A stretch of DNA of 64,000 nt from the NCBI GenBank assembly GCA_017427685.1, contig JAFRSH010000006.1, positions 62,001 to 126,000 on the forward strand. Direction: 5' to 3'. This stretch comes from Lachnospiraceae bacterium (lineage in GTDB: Bacteria; Bacillota; Clostridia; Lachnospirales; Lachnospiraceae). The translations under genes were made by a program, and so were the position numbers. The notes below the pieces were generated by a model that saw nothing but the letters and a program-made list of their open reading frames with translations, made no database searches and had not been told where the DNA came from. This document shows, in pieces, positions 24,600 through 33,995 of this stretch (the stretch's first letter is position 1; each line of letters opens with the position of its first letter).

Positions 24600-27299
24600 T
24601 TACGACGGAAGCGAAGCAGCCACTATCTGGTCGTAAAGCCGATATGCCATTTCCCAGATCGTATCGTTGGCGAGTACCGCGAGATCTCCTCTGATCAGGT
24701 AGACCGTGTCGTATCCGAACGTTTCCTGCGAATATGACTCTTCGATCAGTACATCATTTCTGAACACTGCCTCGGTGATCATAGAATCCGTAAAGATGTT
24801 TTCTTCCTCATCGTTTTCTTCCTCGTCGGTTTCCTCATCGGACACGGGAAGAACAGGTCTTGTCACTTCCTTCGAAAAAGCTCTGAATTCGTAATACTCC
24901 GAACCTTCAGAGAGGATTACCTTCTTGTTCGTGTTGTCAAACACATATCTGTATCCGTTACACAGACTCAGGCTGGCAAGCGGTATAAATTCGTAGAACC
25001 CGAGATACTTTTCATAAAAATAGATATTACCCTGATGCCAGAATCTTAAGGCAAGATCCCGCACCAGATCCTTGATATCTTTTTCCTGTGTCAGTTCCGC
25101 GTACATATGAAGTGCTATGACTGCCGCAGCCTGCATGTCATCTGAAAGGCTGTTGAGGTCTCCAAGCAGCGATTCAAGGAGGTTTAAGAGGTCGTCAGCG
25201 CTCATTCTTCCTTCAAGCAGCTGGGAATCATTGGCTATCATGTCGGAAAGATCATCCAAAAGCCCCGAAAGCTTATCCGCAAGGTTCTGTCCGTCGGAAA
25301 GATCTCCGTCTCCGCCTTCACCATTTCCGTCGCCGCCTTCACCGGTTCCGTCGCCACTGCCATTTCCGGTGCCGTCTCCGCTACCGTCGCCACTGCCGTC
25401 TCCGTTGTCACCCGAGGAACCGGCAGCGTTTTCCGCATCTATTTTCGTGCTGATCGCATCTGCAAGGTTTTTCATCGCATCGACTGCCGCATTCGGGCAA
25501 ACTCCCGCAAGCGTATCGAGAGCATCCATTGCCTCCTTCAGTCCGTCTGTATCACCGTTATTGAGTGCATCGAGCGCATCCTGATATGCTTCACCGACTC
25601 CCGAATCGTCGCCTCCCTCGGCTTCGATCAGTGCATTAAGGGCATTGATCTTTGCCTCTGCTTTTTTTGCTCCGTTCAGGTCATTGTTATCGAGACATAC
25701 CATTTTCTCCATGTAGGCGTCTTCAAGTTCGCTGCGCAGGTCATCAAGAAGAGAACCTCCCATGGATGCAAGTATCTCGCTTTTTTTCTTTTCGAGCCAC
25801 TCTTTATACTCCTGGATACTCTGAAGAGCGACCGGCTTATAATCATCCTCCTGAGGATCCTTTTTAAGTACCTCAACCCCTTCTATCAGTTCATCAAGAT
25901 AATCGATCGCATCCTGGGGTTCCATTCTGTCCGTGGTAGCTGTGATGAAGAATTCCAGTTCTCCTCTTTCCCCGTTGGCCTTAAGTACCTGCTCGTTAAG
26001 CAGTTTGTTAAGACGGGCTACCGTCACATTGTCATTGGCGGCTTCCTGCTTATACTGTTGAGAAGCTCCCGCCTTCAGCAGATTTCTGTATCTTTGCATG
26101 GATGTGGGAGTAAGCGAACTTGTAAGCAGGTTACGCTCTTTTTCCTTGTCCACGATCAGGTTTGAACCGATGTTCTCAAGCAGGACAAGCTCCTTAACAT
26201 CCGCTTCTGCCCTTGTGAAGCTCCTCGAGTTGCAATCCGACATGAGTTTTGTCATGTCTTCTCCCTGCTTCGAAGAAAGCACCGTCGAGCCGCTTCCGAT
26301 AACCTTTGACTGATTATCGAGCACCGTGTCACTCATATTTGTGACTGCGTTTGTCACCGCGGTAAGAAGCATATCGGACTGCGTATAATCAGGTGTTTCT
26401 TCCTCGATGGGTTCACCGTCTTCATCATACTCGACCGGATGATCGGGTGTGAATTCATAATCACAAAGTTGTAAGGCATCATCGGGGTCTTCGTATCCGA
26501 CTCTGCTCTTGCCGTTAAACGCCTGATTTAAAAGCTCCACGAACGGCTCTATGTTCTGCATGATCAGAACTTCACGCTGGGCATTTACACTTGCCTGCGC
26601 TTTCTGTATGAAGTTCAGTTCCTCCGTGGGTGCATCGTCGGCTGCCATCTGCTCATAGAATATCTGGAGCGAATCCAATGCCCTATCACACTCATCGGTT
26701 TGCGGAGTATGTACTGCCGCCTGTCCATACTCATAAAAAGACTTTATAAAGTTGTAGCTGTACTCATCGGATCCCTCAAGATCACCTTTTTCTACAAAGT
26801 TGTCACGCTGATCCTTGATCGGCTGAAGCTCGACTCTCTTGAGATAATTGTAAGGATCGTTTGTATCAAAAATGCTCACGGACTGTCCGGTCAACAAGTC
26901 GTAAGTGATCTTATCCTTCTTGGTGTGCCACCTGAGATTAAGCGCTTCGATCACCGAAGCCTCAACCGGGGTACCGTCGGTAGTGATGTCGGCAACCGAT
27001 GTTGCGGAGGAGATCTCATACCACTGTCCTCCCGCAAGCTCGGACTTGTAATAAATCTTGTCGTTCTCAGAATCTTGAGCGGTGTCCTGAGCCCTCTTAT
27101 AGAGCTCATCGGTGATCGCACTGAGGTGCATCAGATGGCTGCCCACTATCAAGGTGGAATTCTCAACATCCTTATTCTGTATATGTGTGTATTCAAGTGG
27201 ATCAAAAACCGCGCTCATCGCGATAGGAACCGAAACTGCTGCGGTGATCAGGACAAACGCACAGATCACCAGGATCACTATTTTTTTCTTTTTGTTCAC
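24600..27299 (-). CDS. Large single-pass membrane protein with Gly/Asp-rich linker, unknown function
   Basis: This 899-residue protein has one membrane segment at about 5-30, with Lys residues in front, so the bulk should lie outside the cytoplasm. The next 600 residues are mainly helical and acidic. A low-complexity linker rich in Gly, Asp, Ser and Thr lies at about 630-665. It is followed by helical segments (LADKLSGLLDDLSDMIAND) and a final part that ends in Ala/Leu helices. A GTG start with AAGGAGG overlaps the stop of the TolC-like gene by four bases. I find no known family. Its coupling to the TolC-like gene and to the CIS cap gene suggests an envelope anchor or sensing arm for the particle. 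Confidence 0.72.
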   Translation of the reverse strand: MNKKKKIVILVICAFVLITAAVSVPIAMSAVFDPLEYTHIQNKDVENSTLIVGSHLMHLSAITDELYKRAQDTAQDSENDKIYYKSELAGGQWYEISSATSVADITTDGTPVEASVIEALNLRWHTKKDKITYDLLTGQSVSIFDTNDPYNYLKRVELQPIKDQRDNFVEKGDLEGSDEYSYNFIKSFYEYGQAAVHTPQTDECDRALDSLQIFYEQMAADDAPTEELNFIQKAQASVNAQREVLIMQNIEPFVELLNQAFNGKSRVGYEDPDDALQLCDYEFTPDHPVEYDEDGEPIEEETPDYTQSDMLLTAVTNAVTNMSDTVLDNQSKVIGSGSTVLSSKQGEDMTKLMSDCNSRSFTRAEADVKELVLLENIGSNLIVDKEKERNLLTSSLTPTSMQRYRNLLKAGASQQYKQEAANDNVTVARLNKLLNEQVLKANGERGELEFFITATTDRMEPQDAIDYLDELIEGVEVLKKDPQEDDYKPVALQSIQEYKEWLEKKKSEILASMGGSLLDDLRSELEDAYMEKMVCLDNNDLNGAKKAEAKINALNALIEAEGGDDSGVGEAYQDALDALNNGDTDGLKEAMDALDTLAGVCPNAAVDAMKNLADAISTKIDAENAAGSSGDNGDGSGDGSGDGTGNGSGDGTGEGGDGNGEGGDGDLSDGQNLADKLSGLLDDLSDMIANDSQLLEGRMSADDLLNLLESLLGDLNSLSDDMQAAAVIALHMYAELTQEKDIKDLVRDLALRFWHQGNIYFYEKYLGFYEFIPLASLSLCNGYRYVFDNTNKKVILSEGSEYYEFRAFSKEVTRPVLPVSDEETDEEENDEEENIFTDSMITEAVFRNDVLIEESYSQETFGYDTVYLIRGDLAVLANDTIWEMAYRLYDQIVAASLPS
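25300..25412 (-). repeat. Coding low-complexity repeat (Gly-Asp-rich)
   Basis: A run of short GDGSGD- and GEGGDG-like units within the 899-residue gene, built from near-identical six-base steps in the DNA. It may be slippage-prone and vary in length between strains. The units do not follow the full calcium-binding RTX nonapeptide. Confidence 0.7.
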
Positions 27300-29428
27300 T
27301 GTGCGTCGCCTCCTTCCTTTTTACCTTTGACCGTCATAGTCTCGGGATCGGGTGTTCCTGAGCCGATCTGTTTACCTTCTGCATCAAATACTGCAACAGT
27401 GATATCTCCGACAGATCCCTGGAGCAATGACAGATAGACCATCGGCTGACCGACATCGGTCTGCATGTCTCCGAGTACCACTCCTTGAGCGTTTAACAGC
27501 TTGAAAGTTGCTGCATCGGAGAGTTCTTTGTCCGCTGTAAAGGTAAAGGATACCGTTCCGGTAGAATCATCCGCTTTGATCGAATATTCACCCAGTTTGA
27601 TGATCTCCTCTTCCTTCTTTTTTACTACGTAACCTTCGATCAGATCTATCGCTCCGCTGTACTGTGACGGATCGATGTCCACATCGCATATCATATCCTC
27701 GTCCTTATAGAAACGCAGGAATACCCTTTCGCTTCCGTCAAGGTTGAAGCCGAGATGTCTGATATTCTTGTCAACGGGCTGCTTGTCAATTTTGACATTA
27801 TCGATCCAGAGCTCGTAGTCGGTAACTTCGACTTCGTAATCATCCGGAACGAAGAGTCCGAGCTCAAAAATGTTCGACTCGTGCTGAACCTTAATGTAGT
27901 AAGACATTCCTTCCACGATCTCGGCAACAAGATAGCTCTCACCGCCGACCGTGTCCTCTGCATCAAACGATCCGTCCGTCAGTAGTTTGGTGATGCCGCC
28001 GCATGTCAGTCTGTCAAATGACATCAGTGCCTGAGTATAGGCATCAAGATTTCCCGCAAGATCGAGTTCGGCATCCTCATACTCCTTCTGAAGGTCTGTA
28101 TACTCGCTGAACTCCATCAGTCCCATCTGATTCTTGATAAGAGCCTGTTCGAGTTCCTTTTTTTGTGCCTCCAGATTTTCTTTGCCGTCCCTGTATGTGG
28201 TTTCAAGCGTTTTCAGGTTTTCAAAAGAGTCTTTGACTTCGGTTGCAACCTCATCCCTGGTCGACTCCTCAGCAAGCCTTGCTTCCTGATAATCAAGGAT
28301 CGCGTTGTAGAGCGCATAGGGTTCATCCTCGATATATCTGGAACCTGCTGTCGGACCCTTGAACCAGAGTTTCGGGATCTTGATAAACAGGATCTTAAGC
28401 TTGCCGTCCCATTTTTTATCGATCTCTTTCAAAAGCTCATTAAACTTGTCAAGAAGTTCTCCGCCGTCTACTTCCTCACCGTTACGGGCCATTACGACAT
28501 AGGAATTGACCATGTCCATCTTGCTTCCGTAACGGTTTCTCATCAAAGTGTCATACTCATCGAGCGTAAATCTTGCAAGCGAAGTATTTGACATTGCCTC
28601 GAATACAGCCTGCGAATTCGCCAGAGTATGCTTTGTCAGATCCTCCAGGTTGGCTCTTTCGATCACGGCTTCTTTATACGGATTAAGGAATATGTACCGG
28701 GACCTGATCTCGATCCCGATCATCTTCTTGAGCTTTTCTTTTTGGTTTGTAAACTTTCTCTCGTTGGTTGTGATCGTCTTTTCAAGCTTTGTGATACTCT
28801 TTTTGATCGCCTTTACATCGCTTTCAAGCGCCAGTCCGAGAGCCAGTCTTGCTTCGTTCTTGGTAAGCGTAGTCTTGGTCGATTCCAGTTGCTTTTTGTT
28901 AAAGTTTATCTTTTCCTGTAACGTATATATCTCAACATAAAGATTTGTTGCCTTCTCGTACACGGCATAGATCTCGTCATTCAGCTGATGCTTGAGATTT
29001 GTGATCTCTGCCTGTATAGAGATCGGTTTGAAATAAAAATCAAACTCTTCCGTGAAGCTCGGATCGGTCGGGAACTTAAAGCTCAGGAGTGGCGTCCAAG
29101 AGAATGTCGCAAGCTTCTTTTTCTTGGCAGCGATCCTTTTTACAGCGTCTGTATACTTAGCCTGTTTGGTCTTGATCTTTGTCTTGATCTTTTTGTAGCT
29201 CTTTGACTTCGAAAGGGCCAGCTTTTTAACCTCACTCAGATAAAGATTCTTGGGAGGGAGGCTGTCAAGATAAGCTTCCAGGTCAAAACCCTTGAGCAGG
29301 CTGACGGCTTTTTTTGTAACGTCCGACAGATCAACTTTTGCCTCAGCTTCATAGCTTTCCGCGAGATCCGAAAAAGACATGACAACTATCAGCAGCAGGC
29401 ACAACAATGCTTTGATCTTTTTTCTCAT
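27296..29428 (-). CDS. Secreted TolC-like coiled-coil protein
   Basis: This 710-residue protein begins with a signal peptide (KIKALLCLLLIVVMSFSDLA). Residues 55-470 contain two long helical hairpins like the TolC/outer-membrane efflux fold, with NEARLALGLALESDVKAIKK and a second KNQMGLMEFSEYTDLQKEYE segment; both have the register of TolC repeats. Residues 480-700 are beta-rich, perhaps two Ig-like domains (GESYLVAEIVEGMSYY; KADDSTGTVSFTFTADKEL). TolC proper forms outer-membrane channels, so its presence in an organism that looks Gram-positive is notable. It could be a wall-spanning tube or scaffold through which the particle acts. The gene overlaps the 899-residue gene by four bases and is preceded by a GGAGGAG site. 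Confidence 0.72.
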   Translation of the reverse strand: MRKKIKALLCLLLIVVMSFSDLAESYEAEAKVDLSDVTKKAVSLLKGFDLEAYLDSLPPKNLYLSEVKKLALSKSKSYKKIKTKIKTKQAKYTDAVKRIAAKKKKLATFSWTPLLSFKFPTDPSFTEEFDFYFKPISIQAEITNLKHQLNDEIYAVYEKATNLYVEIYTLQEKINFNKKQLESTKTTLTKNEARLALGLALESDVKAIKKSITKLEKTITTNERKFTNQKEKLKKMIGIEIRSRYIFLNPYKEAVIERANLEDLTKHTLANSQAVFEAMSNTSLARFTLDEYDTLMRNRYGSKMDMVNSYVVMARNGEEVDGGELLDKFNELLKEIDKKWDGKLKILFIKIPKLWFKGPTAGSRYIEDEPYALYNAILDYQEARLAEESTRDEVATEVKDSFENLKTLETTYRDGKENLEAQKKELEQALIKNQMGLMEFSEYTDLQKEYEDAELDLAGNLDAYTQALMSFDRLTCGGITKLLTDGSFDAEDTVGGESYLVAEIVEGMSYYIKVQHESNIFELGLFVPDDYEVEVTDYELWIDNVKIDKQPVDKNIRHLGFNLDGSERVFLRFYKDEDMICDVDIDPSQYSGAIDLIEGYVVKKKEEEIIKLGEYSIKADDSTGTVSFTFTADKELSDAATFKLLNAQGVVLGDMQTDVGQPMVYLSLLQGSVGDITVAVFDAEGKQIGSGTPDPETMTVKGKKEGGDAQ

Positions 29429-29477
29429 GAGCTCTCCTCCTTTCCTTCTCTTTTATCTATATACGGACAAGAGGTTT

Positions 29478-30692
29478 TTATTCCTTGGTTATCTGGTACA
29501 TCGCAAAATCTCCGTATTTTTCGTTACAGAAAAACGTGTACAGAAGTCCTTCATAACGGTATGTGTACAGGTAGATCGTGTAATTCCTGTCAAATGACGT
29601 AATGTCATATACCTCGTCAAAGAGCTGGGAAAGCTCCATTTTTACTTTGCCGGAGAAGGCGTAACCTTCCTGATTGAGCATGTTTATCGCTACCGCTTCG
29701 GCGGGCTTCACACGCGAGTTACCTTCGTAATGAGGATCTCCGAGAGCAGCCGTAAGACCGTTGATCGTAGAAACGGCTTCACCGTTCACATAGAAACGGT
29801 CATTTAGCACATATACCGAGTCAATGAGGACGGCATCCTCAACCGAATCGGTACCCAGCCTGCCCGTGTACATCGCATCGATATCGGGCATCGTAACCAC
29901 GAAGTCTGACGAACTCCTGAACACTTCCGTTTCACCCGAGTAAAGGTCTCTCGCATCCTTTGTGGAGCGACCGAGGAATTCGGTATAAACGAGCCGGTCA
30001 CGCGAGAACAGCCCCTTATATACTTCTTTTCCTGTCTTGTCATAGAGGGTTCCTTCGCCCTCCTTGAGTCCCTGTGAGAATCCGCCGACGTACTCGAGAC
30101 TGCCGGTCTGGCGCATCAAGGTTCCCTGTCCCTCATAAATATTGTCACGGAACGAGCCCTCATAATGGGTCTGACCGTTCTTGTAGTAGCTTCTTCCTGT
30201 TCCGTTATACTTGTTGTTTATAAACTCACCGCTGTATACCAGGTCGCCGTCCTTATCATAAAGGTCGCCTTTACCTTTAACGCTTCCTTCTTCGACATCT
30301 CCGATATAAGCGATATAGCCCGAATCGGCCTTTATCTTCACTTTGTCCGTTGTAAACCGCAGTGCCAGCGAATCATAGTAATACACGGGCAGACCGTCGG
30401 TTGCATCGGTCAACTGAAAAACAGGGTTGATCACCAGGAGGTAGAAAAGGCTCAAAACACCAAGTACTATCAGTATCGCGTAAACAAGCCTGCGACTGAT
30501 GAGCCACGCGAGGAATCCGTAATAATCCTTGCCGTGTCTGGGCTTGACCGACAGAGTCTCGGTAAAGAATTTTCTCAGTCCGGTAAGCAGTTTGGCCGAG
30601 ATAAATTGCTTGTTCGTAAACTGCTTGAACTTCGTCCATATAGCAGTAAACTTCGCTTTTATCGTGGCAATAAGGGTTTGGAGAAATTGCAA
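29478..30692 (-). CDS. Membrane protein with MORN repeats
   Basis: This 404-residue protein has one membrane segment at about 72-95 (LVYAILIVLGVLSLFYLLVI) and at about 130-235 a run of four MORN-type repeats such as YSGEFINNKYNGTGRSYYKN and YEGSFRDNIYEGQGTL. MORN repeats form curved beta sheets that bind lipid or proteins. Positively charged residues before the membrane segment place the repeats outside the cell. The TTG start has a GGGGGTG site seven bases upstream. It belongs to the envelope set; the gap to the upstream gene is 13 bases. The exact role is not known. Confidence 0.8.
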   Translation of the reverse strand: MQFLQTLIATIKAKFTAIWTKFKQFTNKQFISAKLLTGLRKFFTETLSVKPRHGKDYYGFLAWLISRRLVYAILIVLGVLSLFYLLVINPVFQLTDATDGLPVYYYDSLALRFTTDKVKIKADSGYIAYIGDVEEGSVKGKGDLYDKDGDLVYSGEFINNKYNGTGRSYYKNGQTHYEGSFRDNIYEGQGTLMRQTGSLEYVGGFSQGLKEGEGTLYDKTGKEVYKGLFSRDRLVYTEFLGRSTKDARDLYSGETEVFRSSSDFVVTMPDIDAMYTGRLGTDSVEDAVLIDSVYVLNDRFYVNGEAVSTINGLTAALGDPHYEGNSRVKPAEAVAINMLNQEGYAFSGKVKMELSQLFDEVYDITSFDRNYTIYLYTYRYEGLLYTFFCNEKYGDFAMYQITKE

Positions 30693-30705
30693 GTCAGTTC
30701 ACCCC

Positions 30706-33069
30706 CTACTCAGACAAAAGCCCGTAACAGAACTTGTCGATATCACCACCGTCGAGCATGCCTTCGCACTTAAAGAGATACCATCTTGCGACAAGATCCT
30801 CGGGACATTCTTTGACTACTTCCGCGAAAAGGTTCCTTGCCAGATAGAAATCGCTGGCGTAATAAAGCTCAAGCGCCTTTTCGAATGTCGCCATTGTAGT
30901 CTTCTTCCTGTTGCGTTCTTCCATCGATTCGGCATCAAGGACTTCGTGGATACGCACTTCTCCTGCGTTTTCGGGGAGAACGATGTATCCGATATAACGC
31001 GATGAACACTCTACCGCGCGATCCGAGAGAACCTCTTCCGTCACGGCAAGTCTGAGGCCGAGATCAAGAAGCTTCGGAACATAGTCCGAGAGGGCATCGA
31101 GCTGGGTCGAGCTGATGCATGCGAAATGCTGGTCACCGGAGCCGGTAATACCATACTCGTAATCGGTTTTATGAAGAAGTATGAATGACCTTTTACGGCC
31201 GGCAGCGGATGATTTTTCGATGGCATCGCTCGTTCTCACACCGAACGAGATCGCTTTGCCCTCATCCCCGGCAAAAAGAATCCTCGAAGAGCACATGGTG
31301 GCACTGTCGCTGATAAGTACGCCGGAGTACTCGTTCTTGTACCTGCAAAGAAGCTCGATATTGCTGCTCATCAGATCCATGTACTCGCTGCGACTTCTGG
31401 CAAAGGGCCTGCTGATCTCGATCAGGGCAACGGTTCCGTGAACCGAACCCTTGTCACCGAGCCTGACATCAGAGATCGAATCCTTGCCGAGAAGCTTCTC
31501 GATGTTCTGCGGAGCAAATCTCGAAGCTGAAAGAAGCGTCTGATTCTTGAGATAAACGTTCTTGCCGAAACTCTTGGTGAGTTCTGATGCCGCGTTCCAC
31601 ATGACCTCAAAGTCCTTCGACACATTCATGGGACGTACAACCTCGGTCTGCTCGCCCGTGCTGATCCTTCTCACTGTTGTAGCGACTGCCTTAAGCTCGC
31701 GTGCGCGGGCAAAATTGATAAACATGATGATGAACAGAGCCGCACCCCAGATGAATCCCATGATCGTGATAAAGGTGGCGACATCGTAACTGTTCTGAGC
31801 CTTTATGTCCTCGTAGCGAACAAGACCCGCAAGGAAACATCTGCCCTCAAGGTCATCGTTGACCGGTATCACAACGGTCATGTATTCCTGTCCGCCGACG
31901 GTTGTAACTCCCCACTGCGCGTTATCATGTGAATGTGCTTTTACGATACACTCGTCAACAGCCTCTCCCCATGTATGCGCAAGCCACTCACCGAAGGGGA
32001 TCCTTGTCGAAACGGCAACCATGGCACGGTTGTTGTTCATGGTAACGGCGGCAATATCCGCTATTGTCCCGTATGTGCCGGTAATTCGACTGATCTCGGT
32101 ATATGCGTCATTATATTTCTGTGTGCCGAGGGAACCGTCGTAGGAATTGATCCCTTTAGCGTAGTTTCCGATGATGTACTCCGAGGAGCCCATTCTTTCC
32201 TCAAGTCTCGATTCGCACACATTCTTGGTCATGAGATAAACCGCACAGCTCATGCAGATACTGACGATGAACATGAATCCGTAGATCTTGAGCCATTTGT
32301 AGTTTCGTTTGAAAACAACCGCGCGGAAGAAGAAAACGATCAGGAAGATAGCCGCCGCGAGAATAAGAACATTTCGAATGACTGTGGGAAATCCGAGAGT
32401 GATCCCCATAAATCCGACGTTGTCGGGAAGTACGGTGTGCTTCAGAGCGGCGTTATTATACCCACCGCTTCGCGAACCGTCCGAGAACAGACTTTCAAGC
32501 CTGCCGTTTACGTAGTAGGCATCGAGGAACCTCGTTCCCTCCGGTGCCTGCTCGTTATAGATGCTGACGGGTTCTCCGACCTTTTTGGCCGAGTAGACCA
32601 CAGCGCTTGCCCCGTCGTTTTCGAGGGCAACGATATTAAGCGTCTCGTTTTTCAGAGTGATCCCGGCGATCTTGGCATCGGGGCTGAAGGGGATCACGTT
32701 TTCCGAGTCTTTCTCAAGATCCTCGTTCCATGCGAAAAGCTTGACTCCGGCCTGCGTACGAACGGGCAGGAAGACAGTGCGCGACGAAACAATAAGACCA
32801 AGGACCGCACCGCCGTCCCACGGCTGTACCGAACTGTCGATAACCTGTCCTATGACCTTGTTCTTGTCACTGAGCTTGTAAATGCCCACGTTGACCGCCG
32901 ACTCAAAATAAACATAGCTGTTGCCCTTGTCATCGGTGGCACCGTACCTGACGTTTGCTTCCGAAGGAGCGTAGACGAGACACTGATTGAATGTAACAGC
33001 CACCGTAATGACCACTGCAGCAACTATGAGCAGTACCAAAAAGAAAACACCGATCACCCTATTTTTCAA
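30706..33069 (-). CDS. Multi-pass membrane protein with HAMP and degenerate class III cyclase domain
   Basis: This 787-residue protein has an N-terminal membrane segment (5-27), an outside sensory-like region, two membrane segments near 232-290, a second outside region, and a fourth segment (431-451) that leads into a HAMP-like linker (RARELKAVATTVRRISTGEQ). RFAPQNIEKLLGKDSI then starts a cyclase-like domain: known bacterial guanylate/adenylate cyclases have a similar entry and then a TVLFSDIRGFT-type metal site. Here that strand is TVALIEISRPF, so the metal-binding Asp is lost and catalysis is unlikely. The C-terminus ends with TPR-like helices (EKALELYYASDFYLARNLF), as in related cyclases. 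The start is TTG with a GGGGGA site. A sensor or scaffold role is inferred. Confidence 0.78.
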   Translation of the reverse strand: MKNRVIGVFFLVLLIVAAVVITVAVTFNQCLVYAPSEANVRYGATDDKGNSYVYFESAVNVGIYKLSDKNKVIGQVIDSSVQPWDGGAVLGLIVSSRTVFLPVRTQAGVKLFAWNEDLEKDSENVIPFSPDAKIAGITLKNETLNIVALENDGASAVVYSAKKVGEPVSIYNEQAPEGTRFLDAYYVNGRLESLFSDGSRSGGYNNAALKHTVLPDNVGFMGITLGFPTVIRNVLILAAAIFLIVFFFRAVVFKRNYKWLKIYGFMFIVSICMSCAVYLMTKNVCESRLEERMGSSEYIIGNYAKGINSYDGSLGTQKYNDAYTEISRITGTYGTIADIAAVTMNNNRAMVAVSTRIPFGEWLAHTWGEAVDECIVKAHSHDNAQWGVTTVGGQEYMTVVIPVNDDLEGRCFLAGLVRYEDIKAQNSYDVATFITIMGFIWGAALFIIMFINFARARELKAVATTVRRISTGEQTEVVRPMNVSKDFEVMWNAASELTKSFGKNVYLKNQTLLSASRFAPQNIEKLLGKDSISDVRLGDKGSVHGTVALIEISRPFARSRSEYMDLMSSNIELLCRYKNEYSGVLISDSATMCSSRILFAGDEGKAISFGVRTSDAIEKSSAAGRKRSFILLHKTDYEYGITGSGDQHFACISSTQLDALSDYVPKLLDLGLRLAVTEEVLSDRAVECSSRYIGYIVLPENAGEVRIHEVLDAESMEERNRKKTTMATFEKALELYYASDFYLARNLFAEVVKECPEDLVARWYLFKCEGMLDGGDIDKFCYGLLSE

Positions 33070-33089
33070 AAGTTTATCCCCCGTGAAAA

Positions 33090-33923
33090 CTATTGAAGCA
33101 TTGATTCCGTTCCTATCTCTTTGAACGGATTATTAAACAGCCTGAAGAACGGTATGTCACCCACTATCAGTTGCGTGATGAGCATCAGAAGCACCATCAC
33201 CGCCAGGATTCCGCAGGCTATGATCAAGATCTTGAAAAATCTTCCGAGATTACGTTTTATGAACGCCTTGACCCTTTTGACTATCCCTGTTTTTGTCTCG
33301 GCCTCGGTTGTGATCCTTACGTCGCGGAAGATATCCACGAAGCGGTTGTAACCGCCTCTGGGCACCTTGCGTTTGAGGATCTCGTAGCTGATGGCCTTGG
33401 CCTCGGCCTTGGGCTCGATAAGTCTGAGAATGATCCTTGCGCAGATGTTGGCGCACTCTTTCTCTCCGACCGAAGTGTCGTACGCCGACAGATCGAGTCC
33501 GTAACCGAAATGAACTGAGCAATCCTTGTCAAGATCGATCTGGTCCTGACTGAGGATCAGGTAAAGAAGCGGATACGGCATATCGGCCGTCATACACTCC
33601 GTTATGAGATTGACACAGATCTTTTCACAGTCCTCGTTAGAGATATGCGTGCCGGCATAGAACTGTGAAAGACGTCTTTCGGATCTGTACGGAAACAGAA
33701 CCAGGAATCCGTCCGGATGAGGCGCCGTTGCCAGAAACTTCTTGCCCGCTTTTTCAAAGCTTTCGATCATTGTTCTGGCAAGCGCGTGATCCTTTATTGT
33801 GATAAGCGTGTAACAGGTATCGGAGGACGAATTGACATCTTGACAGATACAGACATTGTCAGCCTCGCACCTGAATACTTCCCTTATGCAGTTGAGTGAC
33901 ATATTTCCGATCTGATAGACCAT
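33090..33923 (-). CDS. Kinase-like cytoplasmic domain with C-terminal membrane segment
   Basis: This 277-residue protein has an N-terminal soluble part of about 225 residues, then one membrane segment at about 233-258 and a short tail. Segments YTLITIKDHALARTM, PLLYLILSQDQIDLDKDCSV and VHFGYGLDLSAYD recall a kinase fold (N-lobe strand, catalytic loop, DFG-like strand), but the catalytic residues are not preserved. This layout, pseudokinase followed by one membrane helix, resembles EssB/YukC of type VII secretion, which I offer as a possibility, not an assignment. It is the second gene of the CIS transcript, with a GGGGGA site seven bases before ATG. Confidence 0.6.
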   Translation of the reverse strand: MVYQIGNMSLNCIREVFRCEADNVCICQDVNSSSDTCYTLITIKDHALARTMIESFEKAGKKFLATAPHPDGFLVLFPYRSERRLSQFYAGTHISNEDCEKICVNLITECMTADMPYPLLYLILSQDQIDLDKDCSVHFGYGLDLSAYDTSVGEKECANICARIILRLIEPKAEAKAISYEILKRKVPRGGYNRFVDIFRDVRITTEAETKTGIVKRVKAFIKRNLGRFFKILIIACGILAVMVLLMLITQLIVGDIPFFRLFNNPFKEIGTESMLQ

Positions 33924-33995
33924 TTATAATCCCCCACAGATACGCACGAGGCGTACCCTATCATCGCCTTTAGTCGTGTAGTATAACGCTTATGT

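Noticed and set aside
25300..25412. RTX calcium-binding repeats in the 899-residue protein
   Set aside because: The units are short GD/GS steps without the GGxGxDxUx nonapeptide pattern.
31933..33096. Plus-strand open frame of 387 codons opposite the cyclase-like gene
   Set aside because: Complement of a well-supported membrane protein gene; the product is low-quality, His/Asp-rich sequence without domains.
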